IMG/VR virus record: IMGVR_UViG_3300022745_000017
Location: 153,974 to 217,973 of that record
Reading direction: 5' to 3' (one strand)
Source: a virus
DNA: 64,000 nucleotides
Of the stretch, positions 8,960 to 16,738 are shown piece after piece. Made by a program: the position numbers and the translations under genes. Every line of letters begins with the position of its first letter. The stretch's first letter is position 1. The notes under the pieces were generated by a model. It saw only the letters and a list, made by a program, of their open reading frames with translations. It searched no databases and was not told where the DNA came from.

Positions 8960-8997
8960 TCGATCCACTACCCAAGCTTTTGGAGCTGGCCGATTAA
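8875..8997 (+). CDS. Possible small overlapping ORF or frameshifted tail
   Basis: ATG 8875 opens a 40-codon frame (starts MQQHHLTPSEAVKAVV) that overlaps the end of the preceding gene and stops just before a hairpin. It has a convincing amphipathic helix and an acidic end (LLELAD) but no Shine-Dalgarno. The frame is open back to 8851. It could be a separate microprotein or the true C terminus of the upstream gene after a frameshift. Confidence 0.3.
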   Translation: MQQHHLTPSEAVKAVVETTLRQWQKTDVIDPLPKLLELAD

Positions 8998-8999
8998 CG

Positions 9000-9031
9000 C
9001 CTCCCTAGGACGTGAAAGCGTCCTAGGGAGG
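9000..9031 (+). terminator. Hairpin (terminator or leader structure)
   Basis: A 13-bp stem (9000-9012 with 9019-9031) and 6-nt loop follow the small ORF ending at 8997. The 3' arm contains AGGGAGG, a Shine-Dalgarno-like sequence just before ATG 9035, so the hairpin could also control translation of the next gene. Confidence 0.65.
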
Positions 9032-9034
9032 TTT

Positions 9035-9295
9035 ATGCTGTTTTTATGTATGAACACACCGTATAGAGTAGATGGGCCTTGTACGCTGTTTACTTCAACT
9101 GTAGACGGCGCTCCGCCCGAAGCAGTGAGCTTTCGCCTCGATGTGCCTTGTATGTCGTTCATGATTGATCGCAGTGAGTATGACGCTCTCCAGCGCTGGG
9201 CCAAAAACAACAACCTGAAAGGGGTCGATGCACTCTCGAACATTGTTTTATTAGCCCTAGACCAATTCATCACCAAGCAAAAGGAAACACCATGA
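9035..9295 (+). CDS. Small hypothetical protein
   Basis: An 86-residue protein, unrecognised. The start may be 9035 (three bases after an AGGGAGG that lies inside a hairpin arm) or the ATG at 9050. The C-terminal half (about residues 45-80) resembles a short ribbon-helix-helix or helix pair (SEYDALQRWAKNNNL, then LSNIVLLALDQFI). That layout is common in small phage regulators, but no specific match can be claimed. It overlaps the next gene by ATGA. Confidence 0.6.
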   Translation: MLFLCMNTPYRVDGPCTLFTSTVDGAPPEAVSFRLDVPCMSFMIDRSEYDALQRWAKNNNLKGVDALSNIVLLALDQFITKQKETP

Positions 9296-9810
9296 AACGC
9301 TTCTTCGTACTGGTAAAAAACCCAGATGGTAAAAATGACAAACGCCTGGCTAGCCTGGGTACAGCTAGTAAGGCCTTCATTCGCTCATTGACTGAAAAGG
9401 TCAAAGAAGAGCAGTCGCGCTTAGGCAAACAACTCACGGCTTTTGACTGGAACACGCACTTTGACTACTTCAAGAGTGTGCTGACCTCACCGGAAGCTTG
9501 GGGCGATGCCTACACACCGGCCAAGATGGTATCAGCCACGCTGTGCACACCCGCTTACCGGGCTGAGATCGTTGCGCACGAGTATCGCAAGGACATGCAC
9601 TTTGTCGCTCTGATCGACCGGACTACCGGCAATCCGATGCACTATGTGCCCTTGTCATGCAACTTCTTGCGCGGTTTGGTCAAGCGCTATCCCAGTACCG
9701 ATGATTGGGACGGTGACCCAGCGTACAACGAACGCCGTGGCAACGAGTTGATAGTAGAGCTCACCAAACTGGGCCTGCTGGTCTCCGAAGACTTTGTCGG
9801 AACTAACTGA
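9292..9810 (+). CDS. Hypothetical protein
   Basis: A 172-residue mixed-charge protein, unrecognised, translationally coupled to the preceding gene by an ATGA overlap. The N terminus is basic (KNPDGKNDKR) and the rest appears globular alpha/beta without recognisable motifs. A small hairpin follows at 9823. Confidence 0.7.
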   Translation: MKRFFVLVKNPDGKNDKRLASLGTASKAFIRSLTEKVKEEQSRLGKQLTAFDWNTHFDYFKSVLTSPEAWGDAYTPAKMVSATLCTPAYRAEIVAHEYRKDMHFVALIDRTTGNPMHYVPLSCNFLRGLVKRYPSTDDWDGDPAYNERRGNELIVELTKLGLLVSEDFVGTN

Positions 9811-9822
9811 TTGCAAACCCCC

Positions 9823-9847
9823 AAGGGTCATAAACCACATGACCCTT
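9823..9847 (+). terminator. Short terminator-like hairpin
   Basis: A nine-base stem (9823-9831 with 9839-9847) with a short loop; the 3' arm ends in CCTTTTC. It separates genes at 9292 and 9863. Confidence 0.55.
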
Positions 9848-9862
9848 TTCTAGGAGCCCCAC

Positions 9863-10219
9863 ATGTCAGACAAAAAGATCCTCAACATCTTCCGAGAAGA
9901 CTTGCCGGTGTATCAAACGACACCCAAGCGCAGCTCGGACTTACAAAAACTCTACGACATCACCCTGCCTAAAGGCATGTACTTGCGCAGAGGCCGACCC
10001 AACAGCAATGTGTCTTGCAACATTCACTTGGTTGTCAAACTCCCTACTCATGCAATACTGCCCAAAGGTTTAGCCCAAGAAGCGGTGTTTAACGTGGGCA
10101 CGACCAAGAGCTGCACCAAAGAAACCATCTCATCCAAAATCAGCGCCGCTCAACTAGCCATCGACGCTAGAGCTGCACACATCGCACGACTCATCAATTT
10201 CACAGGTACAGACAAATGA
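9863..10219 (+). CDS. Hypothetical protein
   Basis: A 118-residue protein, unrecognised. TAGGAG precedes the ATG. The sequence has a basic central part (LRRGRPNSN) and a C-terminal Ala-rich helix (ISAAQLAIDARAAHIARLI). It overlaps the next start by ATGA (10216-10219), so the two genes are coupled. Confidence 0.7.
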   Translation: MSDKKILNIFREDLPVYQTTPKRSSDLQKLYDITLPKGMYLRRGRPNSNVSCNIHLVVKLPTHAILPKGLAQEAVFNVGTTKSCTKETISSKISAAQLAIDARAAHIARLINFTGTDK

Positions 10220-10797
10220 TCAAAGTAGACGTTTACTCAATGACGTATGATTTCAACACTCCACTCGATGAGATCGAGTGCTCGCCTTACGACATCGTTC
10301 GCAAGCATGTCCTCGATGCTTGTAAAGAGTTCACGAAGACTCTCGCAGGACTACCTGGCTTCGTGACAGCCCACCTTTATACAAAGGGTATTTCAGCCAA
10401 GCGGCAATTCGGTGTTCTGGACGCTATGAAGCTGGCCGCTTTTTTCAAAGCTCCGTACAATAGCACAGAGCGATGGATTGATTTGTTTGCTGAGCAGTTG
10501 AAGTTAGACGCAGCTGTAGGTAGTGACACCATGTTAGGACTCCTCTGGGATATCCGCCCGGCTCCTAACAACCCACGACCCTTTTACAACATACCTAAAA
10601 TCGAGTACAACCATGGCACGTACCTTTTCTATCCGCCTTATGCATACACATTCGAAACAGGCGACCGGATTGGTGATTGGTTCATAACCGATGATCATGG
10701 AAACTCTGTCGATTGCCTACACGTCTGTGATTATTGGGACCGAGTACGTCTTGGCCTAGAAGAAAATAACGAAGATGCCTTCTATGACAACGAATGA
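10216..10797 (+). CDS. Hypothetical protein
   Basis: A 193-residue, aromatic-rich, acidic protein (ends NNEDAFYDNE). Unrecognised. It is coupled to the gene before it and overlaps the start of the membrane protein after it, so these three genes form one translated block. Confidence 0.7.
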   Translation: MIKVDVYSMTYDFNTPLDEIECSPYDIVRKHVLDACKEFTKTLAGLPGFVTAHLYTKGISAKRQFGVLDAMKLAAFFKAPYNSTERWIDLFAEQLKLDAAVGSDTMLGLLWDIRPAPNNPRPFYNIPKIEYNHGTYLFYPPYAYTFETGDRIGDWFITDDHGNSVDCLHVCDYWDRVRLGLEENNEDAFYDNE

Positions 10798-11236
10798 ATT
10801 GAGTAGGATCTGGTTACCACCGATATTGGCACAGGTTTTGTGTGCTATTGTACACAGTGTCTTTGATGCAACTTCACCACTTTGGAGTGATACCGTGAAA
10901 AGTCGAGTTAAGTCAACCAGCCTTACATTACTGGCTATCGCCTGTTTTGTAGCCTTGATGCTGGCCGTATTTGCCGCATCGATTTCGACGGATGGACAAG
11001 ACGCACGAATGCGTCGAGCTAATCACAACCTGATTGGCGCGATCCGCTACAGTGATCTTATCCCTAAGGAAGCGACGAACGCACAATGCTTCGCTCAGTT
11101 TGACCACGACGGTTACGCACTTTGCTCTTATCAGGTGCCACCCAGCAAGCAGGTCAACTACCTTCAGTGTCCAGCTAGCTACGATCTCGTGGTGTTATAC
11201 ACTGTGACCAAGTGTCGCCGAGCCCACATCCCATAA
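10775..11236 (+). CDS. Membrane protein, one predicted TM segment
   Basis: A 153-residue protein with a long hydrophobic helix at about residues 48-70 (TSLTLLAIACFVALMLAVFAA) after a basic segment (VKSRVKS), and a C-terminal domain with four Cys that would be periplasmic. The N terminus also has a moderately hydrophobic stretch (LPPILAQVLCAIV). Start 10775 or 10784 is uncertain because neither has a clear ribosome site. It is followed by a small lipoprotein and a two-TM protein, a grouping seen in phage lysis cassettes, but no lysis enzyme is seen here. Confidence 0.6.
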   Translation: MPSMTTNELSRIWLPPILAQVLCAIVHSVFDATSPLWSDTVKSRVKSTSLTLLAIACFVALMLAVFAASISTDGQDARMRRANHNLIGAIRYSDLIPKEATNAQCFAQFDHDGYALCSYQVPPSKQVNYLQCPASYDLVVLYTVTKCRRAHIP

Positions 11237-11245
11237 AAACACAAG

Positions 11246-11255
11246 CACATATAAC
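11246..11255 (+). promoter_or_regulatory. Putative phage promoter motif (CACATATAAC)
   Basis: Identical to the site at 7430. It lies 48 bases upstream of the lipoprotein start at 11303. Confidence 0.5.
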
Positions 11256-11302
11256 AATTGTGATCCAGGGCATTCGTCCTGGACTTATCTAGGAGAGCCA
11301 AA

Positions 11303-11461
11303 ATGGCTAAGTCCCCACCTGTCATCGTCCCACCTAAGGCCAAGCCTGTGGTGGCCTTTTTGCTGGCTGTCATTGCAGTGATGTCCCAGTCAGGATGTGT
11401 CACACATGTCTACCGGGGTGAACCGACCACGGCCGTAACGCCTAGTGGCAAGACAGCCTGA
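11303..11461 (+). CDS. Small lipoprotein
   Basis: A 52-residue ORF with AGGAGA before ATG 11303. The N terminus is basic (KPPVIVPPKAK type), followed by a hydrophobic core (VVAFLLAVIAVMSQSG) and Cys31, forming a lipobox-like QSGC. The mature part is only ~22 residues and ends at a terminator. Such tiny lipoproteins are typical of outer-membrane spanin subunits or phage surface lipoproteins. It has its own upstream CACATAT motif and a weak hairpin leader (11263-11283). The call is based on the signal peptide only. Confidence 0.6.
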   Translation: MAKSPPVIVPPKAKPVVAFLLAVIAVMSQSGCVTHVYRGEPTTAVTPSGKTA

Positions 11462-11463
11462 CC

Positions 11464-11501
11464 AATGCCTCCTGAGACCGAGTAAAGTCTCAGGAGGCAT
11501 T
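11464..11501 (+). terminator. Rho-independent terminator hairpin
   Basis: A 15-bp perfect stem (11464-11478 with 11487-11501) just after the lipoprotein stop, with a T-run at about 11513-11518. Confidence 0.75.
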
Positions 11502-11528
11502 CCCACTAATCATTTTTTCATCACTCCC

Positions 11529-11798
11529 ATGACCCAAGTTCAAACTTATCTGGAATGCTTATACACGCTATCTGCCATTCCTTGGCTGTCCGCACTTTTC
11601 TTTCTCACCTCTCTCGGAGCTTTCAATCGCTTGATTGACGCACTGACCTATCGCAACTTCGTCAGCTTCCCGGCTAAGACAGCGCCCCTACTGAGCGCAG
11701 TCGCAACAGGCGCATATAGCTTCGTCATTAGCTTACCACACATGCCGCAAGACGTACAGCGCGTAGCGATCTACGTGACACAATCCATCCTCACTTAG
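11529..11798 (+). CDS. Small membrane protein, two predicted TM segments
   Basis: An 89-residue protein, taken from ATG 11529 because a longer frame would start inside the preceding terminator. Two hydrophobic helices are visible (about residues 17-35, IPWLSALFFLTSLGAF, and 52-72, APLLSAVATGAYSFVISL) separated by a basic loop. Size and topology fit a class II holin, but this topology is not specific. Its position next to the lipoprotein and the one-TM protein is compatible with lysis. No Shine-Dalgarno is evident. Confidence 0.55.
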   Translation: MTQVQTYLECLYTLSAIPWLSALFFLTSLGAFNRLIDALTYRNFVSFPAKTAPLLSAVATGAYSFVISLPHMPQDVQRVAIYVTQSILT

Positions 11799-11854
11799 CA
11801 AGTTTTTAACAAGCCTGCGCATTTTCTGCTAACCCCTTCAATAAAGGAAATATC

Positions 11855-13543
11855 ATGACCTCCAAAATCACTGAGCTGAACTTTTACCGCAATGACATCA
11901 CATTGACGGCTTCGATGAGCGACACCATGGCACTCTATGCGATCATGCATCATCGCCCGGACCTCAAAGAAAGTCTGCACGCCAAGATTGAAGCAGCCAT
12001 ACGTGAAGTCTTGCGTGAGCAAGACAACTCATGGGGCGTCCCGATGACCACGTACTTTCCCCCGAACATGGTGGCTGTGCTTCAGAAGCGATCATTGGCG
12101 AAAGGAACGCCGATCAACAATGAGCTCATCGACAGCTTGCGCCTGGGTATGAGCCTCTGTGAAGATATGATCCCTCATCAAAGCGCCGACAGTGAAGACC
12201 CGGTTTGCAACCTGATCTCCTTGCGAGAAATCCCAGCAACGCAACCCATGAGCACTCCCACGGCTGCACAACCTGTCGCCACACCAGCACCTCAGCCTGA
12301 AGTCAAAGCCACTGCCAAGCCACCTGAGCCAATGATCCTAGGTGATTTGGACTACGCCGAAGAAGTAGCCAAGAACGTGGGTAAGCAAGAACTCCGCGAT
12401 GTCAAAGAAGCCATCGATGAAGCCGGTGCCAAGCTGCGCTACATTCCGACAGAAGGCGGCGGCAGTTTGGTGTGGCGCAAGCCGGGTGAAGATATGTCCG
12501 AGGGCTACCCCGTCCAGATCGCCATGACGGCTTTCGACGATGACCTGCGACTCTACATCTCACGCAGCACCACGATGTTCGTGTCTGATGACATCACATC
12601 ACGCGCCGGCACGTCGGAAAGCGGTTTCAGCGATGGTTACACGGCGGCCTGCATCACCAACGTCGCTATGGAGGTAGTGATGGAGAAGATGCGGTCGTCC
12701 ATGGGGATCGACCGCATCACTGCTTTCTCCAATGGTCTGACGGCCCGAATGTCTGACAGCCGTACTTACGGAATCGTCATGCATCATGACGTGGCCTACA
12801 TCCCCGTCATCTTCAATGCCAATGAAGGTGACTTTGTGAAGACTCATGCAAATCACTGGCTCCCTCCGTCAGTAGTTATTGAGCTGTGCATGCAGTTCCC
12901 AACAATGCTGCCCCGAATTCTCGTGCAGGTCATGGACTCACACACCGGAGGCTTCAATGAGCAAACCATGTACAAGCAAAATCATGCACTGATGCGCTCG
13001 TCTTTACCCACTCAATCGGTGGTCGATGAGGTCGAACCCGAGGTCGAAGAGCATGAGCTTGTGGTGGTGAGCTCCGAGGGAAAACGCACCTTGTCATGGG
13101 TCATCAGTGGCACTGTCAATGGTACACCGGGTGTGACGGTGCGCCGTGTAAAGGTCAACCCTGTCTTGAGCAAAGATGTGGACGGCATAGACTACAGTTG
13201 CAGTACTGATGACTGGAAGGATTGGAAGATCACCACGAAAGATCCCAAAGTCATCGATGGCACGATCGACCCTCTACGCATCATGACGGAAAAGGTGGCG
13301 ATTCACTACGCCACGTACCTCGGCTTGATCAACCCCTCGAAACACGTCGAGAAGATCTACGAAGAGCTGAAGGCCATGAATGCCATAATCTCAAGCGGTG
13401 ATTCGTTGATTTACGTGGTGAGCCTCATCATCCGAAACCCGGAAACCCAGCTCGATTGGCAAGAGGGCAGCGATCTGGCAAAGGGTCGCAAGTGGGTCAA
13501 GCGCCCCACCCTGTCTTGGAGCGACCAAAGTACCGCTGACTGA
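11855..13543 (+). CDS. Large hypothetical protein with Pro/Ala linker
   Basis: A 562-residue protein, unrecognised. AAAGGAAA precedes the ATG. Residues ~1-120 form an N-terminal domain. A Pro/Ala/Thr-rich linker (about residues 128-160) follows, then a larger globular part with an acidic segment (EVEPEVEEHE). The third-position G+C looks higher than in its neighbours, which may mean high expression. It ends before a perfect palindromic terminator, so it is probably transcribed with or just after the small membrane proteins. The role is unknown; a virion or nucleoid protein is possible. Confidence 0.7.
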   Translation: MTSKITELNFYRNDITLTASMSDTMALYAIMHHRPDLKESLHAKIEAAIREVLREQDNSWGVPMTTYFPPNMVAVLQKRSLAKGTPINNELIDSLRLGMSLCEDMIPHQSADSEDPVCNLISLREIPATQPMSTPTAAQPVATPAPQPEVKATAKPPEPMILGDLDYAEEVAKNVGKQELRDVKEAIDEAGAKLRYIPTEGGGSLVWRKPGEDMSEGYPVQIAMTAFDDDLRLYISRSTTMFVSDDITSRAGTSESGFSDGYTAACITNVAMEVVMEKMRSSMGIDRITAFSNGLTARMSDSRTYGIVMHHDVAYIPVIFNANEGDFVKTHANHWLPPSVVIELCMQFPTMLPRILVQVMDSHTGGFNEQTMYKQNHALMRSSLPTQSVVDEVEPEVEEHELVVVSSEGKRTLSWVISGTVNGTPGVTVRRVKVNPVLSKDVDGIDYSCSTDDWKDWKITTKDPKVIDGTIDPLRIMTEKVAIHYATYLGLINPSKHVEKIYEELKAMNAIISSGDSLIYVVSLIIRNPETQLDWQEGSDLAKGRKWVKRPTLSWSDQSTAD

Positions 13544-13558
13544 TGGCGTGAAGTTTGT

Positions 13559-13596
13559 GTAAGCAGACTGTGGGCCTAGGCCCACAGTCTGCTTAC
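13559..13596 (+). terminator. Terminator, perfect 38-bp palindrome
   Basis: Fully self-complementary from 13559 to 13596 with a CCTAGG centre, followed by CTTTCTTTTTG. It ends the unit of the 562-residue gene. Confidence 0.85.
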
Positions 13597-13623
13597 CTTT
13601 CTTTTTGTCTATTTAGATACGGA

Positions 13624-13633
13624 CACATATCAT
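13624..13633 (+). promoter_or_regulatory. Putative phage promoter motif (CACATATCAT)
   Basis: The site lies between a palindromic terminator and the NADAR gene, 39 bases upstream of its start. It is identical over ten bases to the site at 60047. Confidence 0.5.
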
Positions 13634-13671
13634 CCCTATGGAACGCAGTTGTGTCTAAAGGAGATAAGCAA

Positions 13672-14109
13672 ATGATGGAGATATGGTTTTGTAAAACAAA
13701 AGACCCGCACGGCTATATGCAGAACTTCTACCGCAGGCCCATGGTAGACCAGGTGACTGGCTTGCTAATGTGTGCCAGTGAAGCCGTTTATCAGTCCAGA
13801 AAGTTTAACACCTTCAGTATCAAACAAGCAATCGCGCAGGCTGACAATCCTTTCATGGCTAAGCAGATCGCTTATCGCTACCCTATTGAAGTCCCAAATT
13901 GGGATAACGATAGATGCTTGGTTGAGATGTTCAGCGTCGTGTACGATAAGTACAAACAACACCCAGACTTAGCGGAGCTACTCAAACAAACCTACCCAGC
14001 CAGGATATTTGAGCTCAGCTACAAAGACCTCTATTGGGGAACTCCCCCTAATAAGTACGGTAAAAATCACTTAGGTCTCATCACCGAGACTGTTCGAGAA
14101 ATGCTTTAA
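13672..14109 (+). CDS. NADAR-family protein (YbiA-like)
   Basis: A 145-residue protein; start 13672 is chosen because AAAGGAG lies eight bases upstream. The sequence follows the NADAR (formerly DUF1768) pattern in order: FCKTKDPHGYMQNFY at the N terminus; ASEAVYQSRKF (family 'SEHxYQAxKF'); ADNPFMAK; PNWDNDRCLVEMF; then the C-terminal LYWGTPPNKYGKNHLG (family 'D-x-x-W-G-x-G-x-x-G-x-N-x-x-G'). Family members are N-glycosidases acting on ADP-ribosylated or ribose-5-phosphate-linked substrates, and some remove ADP-ribose from DNA guanine. It leads an operon with ligA downstream (11-base gap). With the macro-domain gene at 369 it suggests ADP-ribose repair or anti-defence functions, which is an inference. 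Confidence 0.87.
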   Translation: MMEIWFCKTKDPHGYMQNFYRRPMVDQVTGLLMCASEAVYQSRKFNTFSIKQAIAQADNPFMAKQIAYRYPIEVPNWDNDRCLVEMFSVVYDKYKQHPDLAELLKQTYPARIFELSYKDLYWGTPPNKYGKNHLGLITETVREML

Positions 14110-14120
14110 AGGAACTCCCC

Positions 14121-16256
14121 ATGGATAAGAACACTTACAGCAAGCTACTCCAAACAATCATTGCGCATAACTACGCTTATTACGTGCTCAATAAGCCTGT
14201 GATCAGCGACGATGCTTATAATGGCCTCTACAGTACTTTGCTGGCGATCGAGAAAGAGCACCCTGAGTACATCTTGCCCAACTCGCCTACGCAGTCCCCT
14301 GGGTCAGACTTGCATCAGATTCGCCAAGGTAAGTTCAACATCGTCAAGCACCTCACACCGATGTTGAGTCTGCGCACCGAAGTAGATACCTCCATCACCC
14401 CCATCCGTGACTTCTTTGACAGGATAGCAAAACAAAACATCTCTTACCCCCATGTCTTTAGTGAGTACAAGTATGACGGCGTCGCCCTCAGCTTGGTTTA
14501 CCATAGTGAAGACGGGTGTGAAGCAGTGTTGTCTAACAGCCTGACACGCGGCGACGGCCTCTACGGTGAAGACGTGATGGTCAATGCTGAGCGGATTATT
14601 GGGGTTGACAAGTTCATCAGCTTAGCTGAAGGCGTCACTGATGCTAAGCTACCTACACTCATGAGCATTCGCGGTGAGGTCGTCATGCTCAAGAAGTATT
14701 TTGAGCGAGTCAATGCGGAGCTAGCACTCCGTGGTGAGAAGCCTTACGCGAATTGTCGCAATGCAGCGGCCGGCATTTTACGCACATTCGACTGCCCGAC
14801 GGAATCGCTCGACATGTTGGTGTTCATCCCGTATGAAGTCTTGCTCCACAGCTCAACAGATCTAGAGACTCGTTTCGAGGACATTCATAGCTTTTATGAG
14901 TTAATCGCCCCAAAAAGCAAGACCCTGTCCTTGGCATTCGATCCTGTGGGCTTCCATGCCAGTGTCGAAGAGTGTCACACGGTTTATCAGATAATTAACG
15001 GTCAGCGTCAGCGACCATTACTGGATTTCGATATCGACGGCGTTGTCTTCAAACTCAGCTACCAACAGCGTCACCTGATGCCCCAAGCCAGTGGGCGTGA
15101 GCCGACATGGGCTTTTGCGCACAAGTTCGAACCCCAACAAGCCGTGACGACTTTGCTCAGCATTGACTTACAAGTAGGTCGCACAGGTCGTATCACACCC
15201 GTGGCTCGCATTGACCCCGTGAGTGTAGGTGGGGCCATCGTTGGCAGCGCAACGCTGCACAATGCTTCTGAGATCTCTCGACTACAGATCGGTGTTGGTG
15301 ATACGGTCATCGTTCACCGTGGTGGTGATGTGATTCCAGCCATCATCGGTGTGGCTGTCAAAGCAGTCAATCCAGTTACCTTCGAGATGCCTACAGCATG
15401 CCCAGAGTGTTCATCGACTGTGGTGGTCGACGGCGAGTCTCACTATTGCACGAACAAGAGCTGCCCGTCTCGGGTGCAAATGCGCTTTGAGCACTTCGTT
15501 AGTCGTAAAGCCATGAACATCGATGAAATTGGTGAGCACATCATCGACTCACTGCTGCAAACTGGTTTAGTGACAACGGTGGCTGATCTCTACAGCATCG
15601 GGCAAGATAGTAGTGAGTGCTTGACCATCGCACAGACCCAGCTTACCGCAATCACCACGCTTGTCACCAAAGGCATCTGCGGTAGCAAGACTGCTGTCAA
15701 GATTGTTCAGGCCTTGGAGAAATCCAAAAAAACGACCTTGCCAAAGTTCTTGTACGCGCTGGGCATTCGTTATGTCGGTGAAGGCACAGCCAAACGGCTA
15801 GCTAACCACTACGGCAATCTCGATGACATCATGAACGCCTCTCAAGCTGAGTTGGAGAAGATACCTGACATCGGCCAGACCACAGCTTCGAGTATCTTCC
15901 ACTTCTTCGAACAGCAAGAAAACATCAACCTTGTCAATGACTTGAGAGACGTTGGTGTGACCTGGTGGGAGCGATCTGGTAATTACTTAGCTAAACCATT
16001 GGCAGGTATGCGCTTTGTAATGACTGGCAGCTTTCCTAAGCCCAGGGAGTTAATGAAAGAGGTATTGGAAGAAAACGGAGCGCAGGTCAGCTCCTCGGTT
16101 GGCGCTAAGACTGATGCAGTGTTCGTTGGTGAAAAACCAACGACTGCTAAGGTAGATAAAGCTAAACATTTAAAACTTATGCTCTTGGGTTGGGATGATT
16201 TCCTAGCCATCGAAAAAGATCCTCAGAACTGGGCAATCACCCGCGAGAAAATATAG
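14121..16256 (+). CDS. ligA: NAD+-dependent DNA ligase
   Basis: A full-length, 711-residue LigA. The N-terminal Ia domain (YYVLNKPVISDDAYNGL) binds NMN. The adenylation active site is KYDG, with Lys117 as the nucleophile. Next come the nucleotidyltransferase motifs, an OB fold (VGRTGRITPVARIDP), and a four-Cys zinc finger (CPEC...CTNKSC). Helix-hairpin-helix motifs (YVGEGTAKRLA, IPDIGQTTASSI) follow, then a C-terminal BRCT domain (about residues 630-705). It seals nicks in DNA using NAD+. AAGGAACTCCCC precedes the ATG. It follows the NADAR gene in the same unit and leads into unknown genes. Confidence 0.97.
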   Translation: MDKNTYSKLLQTIIAHNYAYYVLNKPVISDDAYNGLYSTLLAIEKEHPEYILPNSPTQSPGSDLHQIRQGKFNIVKHLTPMLSLRTEVDTSITPIRDFFDRIAKQNISYPHVFSEYKYDGVALSLVYHSEDGCEAVLSNSLTRGDGLYGEDVMVNAERIIGVDKFISLAEGVTDAKLPTLMSIRGEVVMLKKYFERVNAELALRGEKPYANCRNAAAGILRTFDCPTESLDMLVFIPYEVLLHSSTDLETRFEDIHSFYELIAPKSKTLSLAFDPVGFHASVEECHTVYQIINGQRQRPLLDFDIDGVVFKLSYQQRHLMPQASGREPTWAFAHKFEPQQAVTTLLSIDLQVGRTGRITPVARIDPVSVGGAIVGSATLHNASEISRLQIGVGDTVIVHRGGDVIPAIIGVAVKAVNPVTFEMPTACPECSSTVVVDGESHYCTNKSCPSRVQMRFEHFVSRKAMNIDEIGEHIIDSLLQTGLVTTVADLYSIGQDSSECLTIAQTQLTAITTLVTKGICGSKTAVKIVQALEKSKKTTLPKFLYALGIRYVGEGTAKRLANHYGNLDDIMNASQAELEKIPDIGQTTASSIFHFFEQQENINLVNDLRDVGVTWWERSGNYLAKPLAGMRFVMTGSFPKPRELMKEVLEENGAQVSSSVGAKTDAVFVGEKPTTAKVDKAKHLKLMLLGWDDFLAIEKDPQNWAITREKI

Positions 16257-16267
16257 GAAATGAAATC

Positions 16268-16738
16268 ATGTCTATCGATCTACTCGATTACTACGATAAG
16301 ATGCGAAAGCCCGAAAACATTACTTGCACCGCTGTTTATGACGGTGAGAGGGTGTTGGAAGTCTTTCCTGTCTTTCGTAATCGCAAAAACCTGATCAATC
16401 TGTTCGAAAGCTATGGGGTTCGCCCCGTAGATAGTCCAATGGTGTTTAAGGCTTATGTAGCTGCAACGAAAGAAGCTAGGACTGCTCAACAACTGCCGAC
16501 TGATGCGTGTATGTACATGCAGGCCCACATCAGCATCGTTAAGGTGCTTGGCAGGGGTAATGGCAGTCTTTACGCCAAGGCCGCTGTACAGCCCGATCAG
16601 GCATGCTGCTTAAACCTGTGGCAATCTGGCTGCTGGCAACAGCTCGCCAGAGATTTTACGATGGGCAACCACGACTGCCTGAAAGTCATTGTCAAGCATA
16701 TGCGCATGACTTATCTGAGGGATACCGCAAATGGATGA
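16268..16738 (+). CDS. Hypothetical protein
   Basis: A 156-residue protein, unrecognised, beginning 11 bases after ligA with AGGAAATG as the ribosome site. It has a Cys-rich second half (five Cys in the last ~60 residues) without CxxC pairing. It overlaps the next gene by eight bases. Being in the ligA unit, it may act in DNA metabolism, but nothing in the sequence shows this. Confidence 0.7.
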   Translation: MSIDLLDYYDKMRKPENITCTAVYDGERVLEVFPVFRNRKNLINLFESYGVRPVDSPMVFKAYVAATKEARTAQQLPTDACMYMQAHISIVKVLGRGNGSLYAKAAVQPDQACCLNLWQSGCWQQLARDFTMGNHDCLKVIVKHMRMTYLRDTANG

